The notes under the pieces are model-generated. The model saw only the letters and a program-made list of their open reading frames with translations. It searched no databases and was not told the DNA's origin. The position numbers and the translations under genes are program-made. A stretch of DNA of 11,074 nt from positions 1 to 11,074 of the forward strand of contig JAGHBN010000190.1 in NCBI GenBank assembly GCA_021160985.1, written 5' to 3'. Shown piece after piece: positions 1-6,326 of this stretch (position 1 is its first letter; every line of letters starts with the position of its first letter). The DNA comes from Thermococcus sp. (GTDB taxonomy: Archaea; Methanobacteriota_B; Thermococci; Thermococcales; Thermococcaceae).

Positions 1-258
1 GACGTACTTAATCCCATAGCGCTCGAGCCTCATCGCGGGCGTTACAACGACCTCGCCGTGATCAATTGCGCTTTTTCCGAGCTGCTCCCTCATGGCTTCC
101 TTGCTTATCCGGATGTACTCGCGGGCGTCCCCGGCGGCCGCTTTTGCTATGGCGTAGGCCACACCGCCACCGTGCTCAAGGTACCTGTTCGCAGCGTTGA
201 CTATCGCCTCGGTTGGGAACCGGGTTATGTCTCCCCGGACAATCTCGAAGGAAACCAT
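1..258 (-). CDS. Macro-domain (ADP-ribose-binding) protein, N-terminal part, cut by the window edge
   Basis: The minus strand from ATG at 258 reads 86 codons without a stop to the window edge, beginning MVSFEIVRGDITRFPTEAIV. Visible macro-domain hallmarks are the GDIT strand at about residues 9-12, the NAAN motif near 21-24 and the glycine-rich LEHGGGVAYAIAKA loop near 27-40. These bind ADP-ribose in the AF1521 type of archaeal macro protein. The later IDHGEVVVTPA stretch also matches that family as I remember it. The expected role is cytosolic binding or hydrolysis of ADP-ribose derivatives (ADP-ribose-1''-phosphate, O-acetyl-ADP-ribose or ADP-ribosylated proteins). The start is supported by GGGTGAG four bases upstream and a CTTAAG box A at 292-297. 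The C-terminal half lies outside the window, so the domain make-up is only partly known. Confidence 0.88.
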   Translation of the reverse strand, partial: MVSFEIVRGDITRFPTEAIVNAANRYLEHGGGVAYAIAKAAAGDAREYIRISKEAMREQLGKSAIDHGEVVVTPAMRLERYGIKYV

Positions 259-291
259 CGGACTCACCCGTTTATCAAATCGACTCCAAGG

Positions 292-297
292 CTTAAG
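292..297 (-). promoter_or_regulatory. Box A-like promoter element of the macro-domain gene
   Basis: CTTAAG on the minus strand lies about 36 bases before the ATG at 258. That places a transcription start near 270, just upstream of the GGGTGAG ribosome site. The spacing matches the other promoters in the window, but the motif is short. Confidence 0.4.
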
Positions 298-402
298 AGC
301 GTTATCCGCTCGCCAATTGGATTGTTCAAAGAACCCGAAAAAGACTGGGGGAATCAATAGGGGGAACGAGAAAAATATCGCAGACGTTGAACCTGCCAGC
401 CC

Positions 403-1677
403 TCAAGCCAGCTTTTCTATCGTTTTTTCGGCCTCGTCGAGGATTTTCTCTTCGTCCAGCGTGAGGACCTCGCGGTCGAGCATGAGGATTTTTCCGTCTA
501 CTATCGTCGTCTCGACGTCGTTGCCGTTGGCAGAATAGACGATGTGGCTCACGACGTCGTTTATCGGCCTCAGGTGGGGCTTGTTGAAGTCGAAGATGAC
601 CACGTCCGCCAGGTAGCCCGGCTTTATCACGCCGGCGTTGAGGCGGAGCGCCCTCGCGCCGTTGAGGGTGGCCATCTTGAAGACAGTCTTTGCATCGGCG
701 ACGGTCGGGTCGAGGTTGTGGACTTTGTGGAGCAGGGCGGCCAGCTTCATCTCCTCCACCATGTCGAGGTTGTTGTTGCTGGCGGCGCCGTCTGTGCCGA
801 GGCCGACGTTAACGCCCGCGTTCAGGAGCTTCTGGAGGGGCATCACGCCGCTGGCGAGCTTCATGTTGCTGCCGGGGTTGTGGGCAACCGTAACGCCGTT
901 CCTCGCGAGTATCTGTATGTCCCTGCTGTCGAGCCATACACCATGCGCTATGATTACATCGCTTCCGAAGAAGCCGATTTCATCGAGCAGGACAACGGGG
1001 CTCTTGCCGTAGCGCTCGCTTATCTGGCCCATCTCCGCCATCGTCTCGCTGACGTGGATCGTTATCAGCTTCCCGTGCTCGTTCGCCAGCCTTCTGACCT
1101 CCTTGAGCAGGGCTATCGAGCAGGTGTAAGGCGCGTGGGGCCCGAAGACGAAGTGAACCCTCTCCGAGCCGAGCTTATCTATGAACTCCATCGTGCGGAG
1201 GGCCTCTTTTACCTCCTTTTCAGTCTTCCCGGGGTCTCCGAGGTCTATCATTCCGTATGAGAGGTAGCCCCTGAGCCCGGACTCCTCGACGACCTCGGCA
1301 ACCGCGTCCATGAAGAAGTACATGTCGAGGAACGTCGTCGTGCCGGTCTTTATCATCTCCAGGGCGCCGAGGTAGGCGCCGACCTTGGTGTAATCCCTTG
1401 TCAGCTTCGCTTCCCTCGGCCAGATGTGGTTCTGGAGCCAGTCCATCAGCGGAAGGTCGTCGGCAAGGCCGCGGAAGAGACCCATCGGGGAGTGTGTGTG
1501 GAGGTTTATGAAGCCCGGAGAGACGACCTTTCCGGTGGCGTCTATAACCGTGTCAGCGGCCTCGTTGATTCCCTTTTTGACCTCGACTATCCTGTTGCCG
1601 TCTACCAGAACGTCGGCCCTCACGACCTCAAGGTTCTCGCCGTAAATAACGTGGCCGTTTTTGATGAGAATGTTCAT
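403..1677 (-). CDS. mtaD: 5'-methylthioadenosine/S-adenosylhomocysteine deaminase (amidohydrolase family)
   Basis: A 424-aa metal-dependent amidohydrolase of the ATZ/TRZ type. It should convert MTA to methylthioinosine and SAH to S-inosylhomocysteine in the cytosol, removing by-products of polyamine synthesis and methylation. The metal site is visible: HTH at residues 60-62 after the PGFINLHTH strand, then HAPYTC, IHVSET, HGVWL, HNPGSNMKL and GTDGAASNNNLDM, which supply the later His, Glu and Asp ligands and the substrate-contacting Arg/Asn region. Length is normal for the family. An in-frame GTG lies at 1686, but the ATG at 1677 is preferred because GGGGTGGTG sits directly before it as ribosome site. 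It lies 90 bp downstream of the MFS gene on the same strand and has its own AT-rich promoter candidate. The exact preference among MTA, SAH and adenosine cannot be read from sequence. Confidence 0.9.
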   Translation of the reverse strand: MNILIKNGHVIYGENLEVVRADVLVDGNRIVEVKKGINEAADTVIDATGKVVSPGFINLHTHSPMGLFRGLADDLPLMDWLQNHIWPREAKLTRDYTKVGAYLGALEMIKTGTTTFLDMYFFMDAVAEVVEESGLRGYLSYGMIDLGDPGKTEKEVKEALRTMEFIDKLGSERVHFVFGPHAPYTCSIALLKEVRRLANEHGKLITIHVSETMAEMGQISERYGKSPVVLLDEIGFFGSDVIIAHGVWLDSRDIQILARNGVTVAHNPGSNMKLASGVMPLQKLLNAGVNVGLGTDGAASNNNLDMVEEMKLAALLHKVHNLDPTVADAKTVFKMATLNGARALRLNAGVIKPGYLADVVIFDFNKPHLRPINDVVSHIVYSANGNDVETTIVDGKILMLDREVLTLDEEKILDEAEKTIEKLA

Positions 1678-1716
1678 AAGCACCACCCCTATTTTAAAGG
1701 GGTGTGTTTCCGGTGG

Positions 1717-1727
1717 AAGTTAAAAAG
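1717..1727 (-). promoter_or_regulatory. Candidate box A of mtaD
   Basis: On the minus strand CTTTTTAAC lies about 45 bases before the chosen ATG, giving a predicted start near 1698 and a leader of about 20 bases that contains the GGGGTGG ribosome site. A second AT-rich stretch (1741-1751) is an alternative. An ORB-like imperfect dyad overlaps this element at 1708-1720. Confidence 0.35.
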
Positions 1728-1767
1728 ATGTCGGAGAACAGAATTTAAAACAACCAAACCCTTAGGA

Positions 1768-2949
1768 TCACCCACCTTTCTGAGCAGACCTAAGCAGGAA
1801 GAGAAGCCCGATTCCGATTGGCGTTAGCAGTGCTGGCACGAGGAACGCCAGCTCCGGACTGATGGGCCAGAGTAAGGCCCCAACAACCGGTCCCGGAACC
1901 GCGGAGAGCTTCGCCAGAGATGATTTAAAACCCAGAATAAGGCCTCTGTGCTCCCTTCTGGTGTTCTCAACCACGTATCTGTTGGAAGCGACGTTGAGTT
2001 GCTCGATGAAGGCGAGAACCGCCAAGAACAGGAAAGCGCCCGAGAACGGGGCGAGTGCGAAGAGAATTAGCAGGGGCACCGAAAGGGAGTCCTTCAGTAT
2101 TAGGGAGTTTAGACTGCCGATTCTGTCCACAACGTAGCCGGCTATAAACGCACCCACAAGGGTTGCAAAGCCTATGGCGGAGTACAGCCAGGAAATCTGG
2201 GAAACGCTGAGCGAGTAAACTTCCTGAAGGAACACCGGAACGAAGGGAGACGCTATCGAGCTGACGAACAACTCAAAGCACATGTAAATCATGAAAAGCT
2301 TAAACGGAGGTTCTTTAAGAAGGGTTACCCCTTTAAGGGATCTCCTAAATCTCTCAAAAGTCCCACCATCTTTTTTCTCCACGGTTTCAGAAACGCGAAG
2401 GTAGAGAGGGATGGAGACGAGCACCAGAAGGGCCGAAAGGACAAAAAGACAGGAGTCATCAATCCTCTCAGCAAGATAACCGAAGGTGAGATAGCTCAGA
2501 ATTCCGGAGGCACTGCTCGCCATGAAGAGAAGCGACATCGCCTTTCCCATGCCGTCTCGCGGTACGGACTCGCCCATGAGGGAGAACAACGCCGGGGAGG
2601 GAGCGATAAAAGAGGCACTGAGCATTACTGCCGGCAGAACGATTAATCTACCTCCAGAATCCGCCACAAGGGCGAGTGAGAGCAGGGCCAGCACCTCAAA
2701 AACCGCAGATACAACAATCATATACCTCCTCCCGTGTGAATCGGCGAAAGCGCCGGCAACAATCGGCAGGAAGCCCGCGAAGACGTTGCTGATTGTCGCG
2801 AAGAGGCCCACGAGCGCCGGGCCACCGATGGAGGAGAGGGTTAAATTCAAGTAGTAGCCGATGAGATAAGACACTGCTAAGGTGTGTAGAGAGTAAGCTA
2901 AGAGGAGAGCCCTAACGTTGCCGCTTCTCAGCAGCACCCGGTAGCTCAA
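1768..2949 (-). CDS. Major facilitator superfamily (MFS) transporter
   Basis: A polytopic membrane protein of about 393 aa with roughly 12 hydrophobic segments. Between TM2 and TM3 it has the MFS signature A loop (GAFADSHGRRYMIVV), with an eroded second copy in the C-terminal half (GYVVDRIGSLNSLI). A basic cytoplasmic loop with ETVEKKDGGTFERFRRSLKG separates the two six-helix halves. The layout resembles proton-coupled drug or solute exporters; the substrate is unknown. The open frame can be extended to a TTG at 2973, but I prefer the TTG at 2949: GGAGGT at 2956-2961 is six bases upstream, and the box A at 3006-3015 would put the 2973 codon within about 11 bases of the transcript start with no ribosome site. 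It lies downstream of the accessory lipoprotein/halocin-like block, on the same strand but with its own promoter, so a role in peptide export or self-protection is possible but unproven. Confidence 0.85.
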   Translation of the reverse strand: MSYRVLLRSGNVRALLLAYSLHTLAVSYLIGYYLNLTLSSIGGPALVGLFATISNVFAGFLPIVAGAFADSHGRRYMIVVSAVFEVLALLSLALVADSGGRLIVLPAVMLSASFIAPSPALFSLMGESVPRDGMGKAMSLLFMASSASGILSYLTFGYLAERIDDSCLFVLSALLVLVSIPLYLRVSETVEKKDGGTFERFRRSLKGVTLLKEPPFKLFMIYMCFELFVSSIASPFVPVFLQEVYSLSVSQISWLYSAIGFATLVGAFIAGYVVDRIGSLNSLILKDSLSVPLLILFALAPFSGAFLFLAVLAFIEQLNVASNRYVVENTRREHRGLILGFKSSLAKLSAVPGPVVGALLWPISPELAFLVPALLTPIGIGLLFLLRSAQKGG

Positions 2950-3005
2950 GCGCAGACCTCCATCAGACCCCAAGCGGGCAGTGTGTTACTTATGAAGGGG
3001 AACTC

Positions 3006-3015
3006 ATATTTAAGG
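3006..3015 (-). promoter_or_regulatory. Box A promoter of the MFS gene
   Basis: CCTTAAATATGAGTT on the minus strand is a good archaeal TATA/BRE match. It is nearly identical to the promoter of the halocin-like gene (CTTAAATATGAGTTT at 4991-5005). The predicted transcription start is near 2985. Confidence 0.6.
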
Positions 3016-3119
3016 ATTACCCCCCGCAAAGGTACCACATGAGATTTGGGTCAGATAAAAAGGAAGTTAAAGAACAAAATCAAACGAACGTGGCATTAGC
3101 AGCCAGCCACTGGACGGCA

Positions 3120-3632
3120 TCAGGTCTTAGCCATAATCCTCCGATACTCAACGACAACAGCCAAACTACCCTGCTTTATTACAATCCTCTCCGGAAGCTT
3201 TCCGTTGAGTTCAACTTCGTAAGTGGGCAGGCAAAGCTTTTTCGACTCCAAGATAATCGTGTTACCATTCTTTGTGACGTTGAAGGACTCAAGGTTGTTG
3301 AGTATTGAAGCGAAGGGGTCGAGGACATTGACGTCATTTATGGTGGCGTTGAGAACAAACGTCCCGCTGGAGGTCACGACCTTCTGGATGCCGTTTTCTA
3401 CGATGACTTTCTGAGCCAAGGAGCCATTTATGTAGTCAGCACGAGTAATTTTGTCAGGCTTCGTAAAGTTCACGTAGCTCTCAAAGGTTTGATTGCCGAT
3501 TTTAACCACCTCATGGGCCGTGAAAGAGTCAATGGAGCGCCAGTATGAGAGGGCATCTTCTGTTGAGTGGTAGGTGGATATGCAACCACCCGCCAAAACC
3601 ATCAGAATGATAGACAACCATGCCTTGCTCAT
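3120..3632 (-). CDS. Predicted archaeal lipoprotein with LolA-like fold
   Basis: A 170-aa protein starting MSKAWLSIILMVLAGGCIST. It has a short basic start, a hydrophobic stretch and the lipobox LAGGC, so Cys17 is the likely lipid-modified first residue of an extracellular, membrane-anchored protein. The rest is rich in beta-strand patterns and N-x-T/S glycosylation sequons, with a run of short antiparallel-type strands (ESYVNFTKPDKI, AQKVIVENG, IQKVVTSSGTFVLN) and a final VVVEYRRI strand. That arrangement recalls LolA/LppX-like lipid- or peptide-binding lipoproteins; this is inference from pattern only. A GGGGGAG ribosome site lies about five bases before the ATG. It starts 42 bp after the stop of the upstream membrane-protein gene with no strong box A between, so it is probably the third gene of an operon. 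Its function is unknown. Confidence 0.75.
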   Translation of the reverse strand: MSKAWLSIILMVLAGGCISTYHSTEDALSYWRSIDSFTAHEVVKIGNQTFESYVNFTKPDKITRADYINGSLAQKVIVENGIQKVVTSSGTFVLNATINDVNVLDPFASILNNLESFNVTKNGNTIILESKKLCLPTYEVELNGKLPERIVIKQGSLAVVVEYRRIMAKT

Positions 3633-3674
3633 ATCCTCTCCCCCATATCTCCGAAATGTACTAAGGTGTGATAA

Positions 3675-4190
3675 CTAATTCTTAATCCCTCCATATCCCC
3701 TTATCTTCTGTCGGCACAGGAGCAACATGAAAACTCCAAACACCAAGGAAATAAAAGGAAACCCATAGAATATCAAACCGGAGAGGACTACAGAGGCTAC
3801 AATGCATATAAGGCTCATTCTGAAAACTCCCAGCACCCACACCAAGAAAACCGTGAGACAGGAAATGAGGTAAAGGGGACCCATTGAAACGAGGCGGCCG
3901 TGAAGAAGATACAAGTTCAGAAATATGGTTGAAATAATAACAACAATCCAGTCAAGCCTGCGCTTAGATTCCTCCGGGAGAAACATTACAAACATCAAGA
4001 ACACTGCAACTATGACTACCCCAGCTACATAGATAAAAGAACATCCTTTAGCCGCTGCATAAAGCAGTCCCAAAAGAGATGACAGGAGTATTGACTGGTC
4101 ACGTCTGTTAGTATTCTTAATCTTCCACGTTGCCAATGCAGGAATTATGAAAAAGAAAACGGCATAAACCGCGAGCTCTTCCAAACCCAT
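3675..4190 (-). CDS. Small polytopic membrane protein of unknown function
   Basis: A 171-aa, very hydrophobic protein that I do not recognise. About six to seven membrane segments can be drawn, roughly at residues 5-22, 33-48 (weak), 51-71, 81-97, 103-123 and 125-159 (room for two). The hydrophilic loops are short and basic: KIKNTNRRD near 23-31 and PEESKRR near 72-78. The C-terminus is also basic. The ATG is only 10 bp after the stop of the halocin-like precursor, and GGGAGG in that gap serves as ribosome site, so the two are almost certainly co-transcribed and translated in sequence. A small multi-spanning protein directly behind a bacteriocin-like gene is a natural candidate for immunity, export or peptide maturation. 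That is inference from position, not from any motif. Its base composition is lower in GC than the housekeeping genes around it. Confidence 0.75.
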   Translation of the reverse strand: MGLEELAVYAVFFFIIPALATWKIKNTNRRDQSILLSSLLGLLYAAAKGCSFIYVAGVVIVAVFLMFVMFLPEESKRRLDWIVVIISTIFLNLYLLHGRLVSMGPLYLISCLTVFLVWVLGVFRMSLICIVASVVLSGLIFYGFPFISLVFGVFMLLLCRQKIRGYGGIKN

Positions 4191-4200
4191 GTAGCCTCCC

Positions 4201-4965
4201 TCACTCTATTACGATTACCCCGAGTTCAAGTAGTTTACGACACAACTGCTCAACACCCCGTTCACAGATATTTTGCTCGATTTTGAGCAGATCCTTAATC
4301 GCCCAGCATAGAATCACGCAGACACTCTTACCAACAAATCCGGGTGCAAAAATACAAGAAGCAAGGCACCCGGGCAAGCCTTCTTCACACAGATGGGACG
4401 CAACCCACTTACACGCCTTCATGAACTTATCCTGGGGAATGCGGAGCTTGTAACTCGCAGGAGTAATATCTCCTGTTTTTAGTACTCTAACAGTTCTCTT
4501 AACGATAGTGCCATTTTCCAAGGAGAGGATAGTAACACTCTTTCCGGTATTTACACCCACTGCAAGACTCTCCCCAGAGGGTTCCTTAATCAGAACTAGT
4601 TTACCTTCATTATCCCCCGTCAGGGGGATTTCTACGACTTCAATCGTAACATTGTCATACCAAATCAGAAACACTCGGGCATTGTGATACTCTGGAAGTA
4701 GCGCAGTGTTGTTCAGCTGTGCTAGTAATCTTACTGAGTCCTTCGAATTAAATACTTCAAGTGCATTAAAGTAAGCTGTCGGCCCCCTGAGTTCCTGCAC
4801 CCTGAGGTCCTTTGGCAGGCTCACGTTCCCGGAGCAACAGGGGCATCCAGAGGTTTGGGAGACGTTCTGCGTTGACTTCGGCACAACGTTCGATGCAGCC
4901 ATAGCTGAGCTGGTCGTCAGACCAAGCACGAGGAAGATTAACAACATGCTCACGAGCCGCTTCAC
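4201..4965 (-). CDS. Secreted cysteine-rich protein, halocin C8-like archaeocin precursor (candidate)
   Basis: A 254-aa protein with a Sec-type signal peptide (MKRLVSMLLIFLVLGLTTSS, likely cut after AMA at residue 23). A linker with a CPCC motif (Cys41, 43, 44) is followed by a beta-rich central domain of about 50-180. The helical C-terminus holds eight cysteines at 185, 193, 200, 204, 216, 220, 234 and 242. Halocin C8 is released from the C-terminus of a longer precursor, has ten cysteines and, as I recall it, opens with a CKYAAGQVC-type CX7C unit; here the block opens CKWVASHLC, the same spacing, and ends in another CX7C. In halocin C8 the N-terminal part acts as the immunity protein. The frame extends to an ATG at 4998, but that codon lies in the box A. 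The GTG at 4965 has GGTGAT four bases upstream and gives a clean signal peptide. It is the first gene of a probable three-gene operon. The bacteriocin assignment is by pattern only. Confidence 0.7.
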   Translation of the reverse strand: MKRLVSMLLIFLVLGLTTSSAMAASNVVPKSTQNVSQTSGCPCCSGNVSLPKDLRVQELRGPTAYFNALEVFNSKDSVRLLAQLNNTALLPEYHNARVFLIWYDNVTIEVVEIPLTGDNEGKLVLIKEPSGESLAVGVNTGKSVTILSLENGTIVKRTVRVLKTGDITPASYKLRIPQDKFMKACKWVASHLCEEGLPGCLASCIFAPGFVGKSVCVILCWAIKDLLKIEQNICERGVEQLCRKLLELGVIVIE

Positions 4966-4996
4966 GGGCATCACCGACATTAATGAAGACAAACTC

Positions 4997-5005
4997 ATAT
5001 TTAAG
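4997..5005 (-). promoter_or_regulatory. Box A promoter of the halocin-like operon
   Basis: CTTAAATAT on the minus strand, preceded by AAAGAGTAAAG as BRE-like purine-rich sequence, predicts a start near 4976. That is directly before the GGTGAT ribosome site (4970-4975), so the leader is only about 11 bases. This rules against translation from the ATG at 4998. Confidence 0.6.
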
Positions 5006-5119
5006 CTTTACTCTTTACCATGGTGTGTCTGTTTTTTTCAAGAGTTGGGTAAAAGACTTTACTCGAAGTTTGTTTGACGACCATTAGGAGAGATTATCCA
5101 AGTTTAAAAGCGCACCAAC

Positions 5120-5150
5120 AGGCAGTAGTAAAAAGAACGGTAAAAGAGAT
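5120..5150 (-). terminator. T-rich terminator after MTA phosphorylase
   Basis: Downstream of the stop at 5175 the minus strand shows CTCTTTTACC and then GTTCTTTTTAC, two oligo-T tracts of the kind that end archaeal transcripts without a hairpin. The 209-bp gap between this gene and the halocin-like gene contains no convincing ORF. Confidence 0.45.
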
Positions 5151-5174
5151 ATGATGAAGAGACCGTGCCACACA

Positions 5175-5948
5175 TCACACGAACATGCTCTTCAGCACGT
5201 CGGCGCAGCCGCACTTCCTCTCCTCCGGAATCTTCGGGATGCCCTTCTTGAGAAGCTCCTGAACCTTGTAGTTGTTCTCGGCCATGACCTTGAGGACTTC
5301 CTGTGCATCAACTGGCTTCTCGGCCCAGACGTCGTAGTCCGTAACTGTTGCGATGTTCACGTAGCACATTCCGAGCTCGCGAGCGAGGTTTATCTCCGGG
5401 ACGAGCGTCATGCCAATGATGTGGGCGTACTGCCTGAACATGAAGCTCTCGGCACGGGTTGAAAACCTCGGCCCCTCAATGCAGACGTAGGTGCCCTTCT
5501 CGTGGACGGGGAAGCCGAGCTCTTTTGCGGTCTCGTAGAATATCTTCCTCATCTCGGGGCAGAAGGGGTCGGCCATCGAAACGTGGGCCACTTTGGGCCC
5601 GTTGTAGAAGGTATAGTCCCTCTTTTTGGTGAAGTCGATGAACTGGTCGGTTATGACGATGTCCCCGGGCTTGTACTCCTCGCGGAGCGAGCCGACGGCT
5701 GTGACCCCGATAACCCTCTCGACGCCGAGCTCCTTGAGGGCCCAGATGTTGGCGCGGTAGGGAACCTCGTGCGGCGGGAACTCGTGGTTCTTTCCGTGGC
5801 GGGGTATGAAAGCTACCTCAACGCCCTCGATTTCGCCTATTTCCACCGGAGCCGAAGGCCTGCCGTAGGGAGTGTGGATCTTCACAGTCTCCTTGGGCTC
5901 AAAAACTCCGTAAACTCCAGAACCGCCTATAATGCCTATCCTCGGCAT
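5175..5948 (-). CDS. mtnP: S-methyl-5'-thioadenosine phosphorylase
   Basis: A 257-aa protein starting MPRIGIIGGSGVYGV, very close to the Pyrococcus furiosus MTA phosphorylase as I recall it. It splits MTA with phosphate into adenine and 5-methylthioribose-1-phosphate in the cytosol. Visible family features are the GGSG phosphate-loop start, the RHG motif, HEVPYRANIWAL, the TAVGSL strand, the IEGPRFSTRAE loop and TVTDYDVW. The two Asp of the last motif are the adenine-recognising residues, in contrast to the Asn of inosine/guanosine-specific PNPs. The C-terminal CGCADV supplies the CxC disulfide known from hyperthermophilic homologues. The frame runs open to 6044, but the ATG at 5948 is the family start and has GGTGATG just upstream. 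The promoter CCTTATATGG lies at 5979-5988. It shares a divergent regulatory region, containing an ORB-like sequence, with the gene at 6064. Together with mtaD the window holds two alternative MTA-consuming enzymes. Confidence 0.95.
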   Translation of the reverse strand: MPRIGIIGGSGVYGVFEPKETVKIHTPYGRPSAPVEIGEIEGVEVAFIPRHGKNHEFPPHEVPYRANIWALKELGVERVIGVTAVGSLREEYKPGDIVITDQFIDFTKKRDYTFYNGPKVAHVSMADPFCPEMRKIFYETAKELGFPVHEKGTYVCIEGPRFSTRAESFMFRQYAHIIGMTLVPEINLARELGMCYVNIATVTDYDVWAEKPVDAQEVLKVMAENNYKVQELLKKGIPKIPEERKCGCADVLKSMFV

Positions 5949-5978
5949 GGTCATCACCGTGTAAACTGTGCGCCCCTT

Positions 5979-5988
5979 CCATATAAGG
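5979..5988 (-). promoter_or_regulatory. Box A promoter of mtnP
   Basis: CCTTATATGG on the minus strand is centred about 36 bases before the ATG at 5948, with a predicted start near 5959 immediately before GGTGAT. The leader is about 11 bases, the same layout as in the halocin-like gene. Confidence 0.65.
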
Positions 5989-5995
5989 ATTGCTT

Positions 5996-6015
5996 TTCCA
6001 GTGGAAATGGAACTC
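5996..6015 (+). promoter_or_regulatory. Isolated ORB-like sequence (Orc1/Cdc6-type site) between divergent promoters
   Basis: The 13-mer TTCCAGTGGAAAT followed by GGAACTC differs at a single base from the origin copy at 11028-11047. It lies between the mtnP box A (5979-5988) and the plus-strand box A (6025-6030), about 4.7 kb from the first origin copy. The sequence identity is seen directly; binding by Orc1/Cdc6 is inference. Confidence 0.6.
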
Positions 6016-6024
6016 GAAATAAAG

Positions 6025-6030
6025 CTTAAG
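6025..6030 (+). promoter_or_regulatory. Box A promoter of the small membrane protein gene
   Basis: CTTAAG preceded by the purine-rich CGAAATAAAG predicts a transcript start near 6050, giving a leader of about 14 bases to the ATG at 6064. Confidence 0.5.
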
Positions 6031-6063
6031 GCGATAAGGGCCAAAGGAGATAGGGGATTGAAA

Positions 6064-6288
6064 ATGCGGACCGGTCTCTACAGATGGCTCGTATCCTGGA
6101 CGTTCGCGGGCATCATCGGCGGGTTGGTGGGGACTTTTCTCATCTCCAATCTTCTGGGTTCGGAAGCTAGAGCCTCGGCCGGCCGGTTTGTGATGTTCAT
6201 GGTGGGCTGGGTATTCGGGGGCTTCATCTGGTACGGGTGGGAGGTAAAGGCGAAGGAAAGCACCACCCGGCAGAGGGCAAAAATTTAA
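6064..6288 (+). CDS. Small two-TM membrane protein, function unknown
   Basis: A 74-aa protein, MRTGLYRWLVSWTFAGIIGG at the start. There are two hydrophobic helices, about residues 8-31 (glycine-rich, GIIGGLVGTFLI) and 40-60 (VMFMVGWVFGGFIWYGW), joined by a short polar loop and followed by a charged tail of about 14 residues. The helices contain GxxxG-like spacings that favour close helix packing. I do not recognise a named family. The ATG at 6064 is chosen because the box A at 6025-6030 predicts a start near 6050 and GGGGA lies seven bases upstream; an in-frame TTG at 6058 with GGAG eight bases upstream is a possible alternative. The open frame back to 5968 crosses the promoter and ORB-like element and is not believed. 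It is divergent from mtnP and lies 38 bp before the PAC2 gene. Confidence 0.7.
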   Translation: MRTGLYRWLVSWTFAGIIGGLVGTFLISNLLGSEARASAGRFVMFMVGWVFGGFIWYGWEVKAKESTTRQRAKI

Positions 6289-6292
6289 TAAC
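6281..6292 (+). promoter_or_regulatory. Box A-like promoter of the PAC2 gene
   Basis: AAATTTAATAAC overlaps the stop codon of the preceding gene and predicts a start near 6312, about 15 bases before the GTG start. Co-transcription with the upstream gene is also possible. Confidence 0.4.
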
Positions 6293-6326
6293 CTTTGGGA
6301 ACTAAATACTGGGTGGGGGTGAGAGC

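Noticed and set aside
544..1260. Long plus-strand open frame of 238 codons
   Set aside because: It lies entirely antisense to the well-supported mtaD gene; high GC at third codon positions produces such shadow frames.
3039..3308. Plus-strand open frame of 89 codons
   Set aside because: Its larger part is antisense to the lipoprotein gene and the rest covers the T-rich (minus strand) downstream region; no ribosome site.
4966..4998. Upstream ATG start of the halocin-like precursor
   Set aside because: The ATG at 4998 is inside the box A element; the GTG at 4965 has a proper ribosome site and yields a normal signal peptide.
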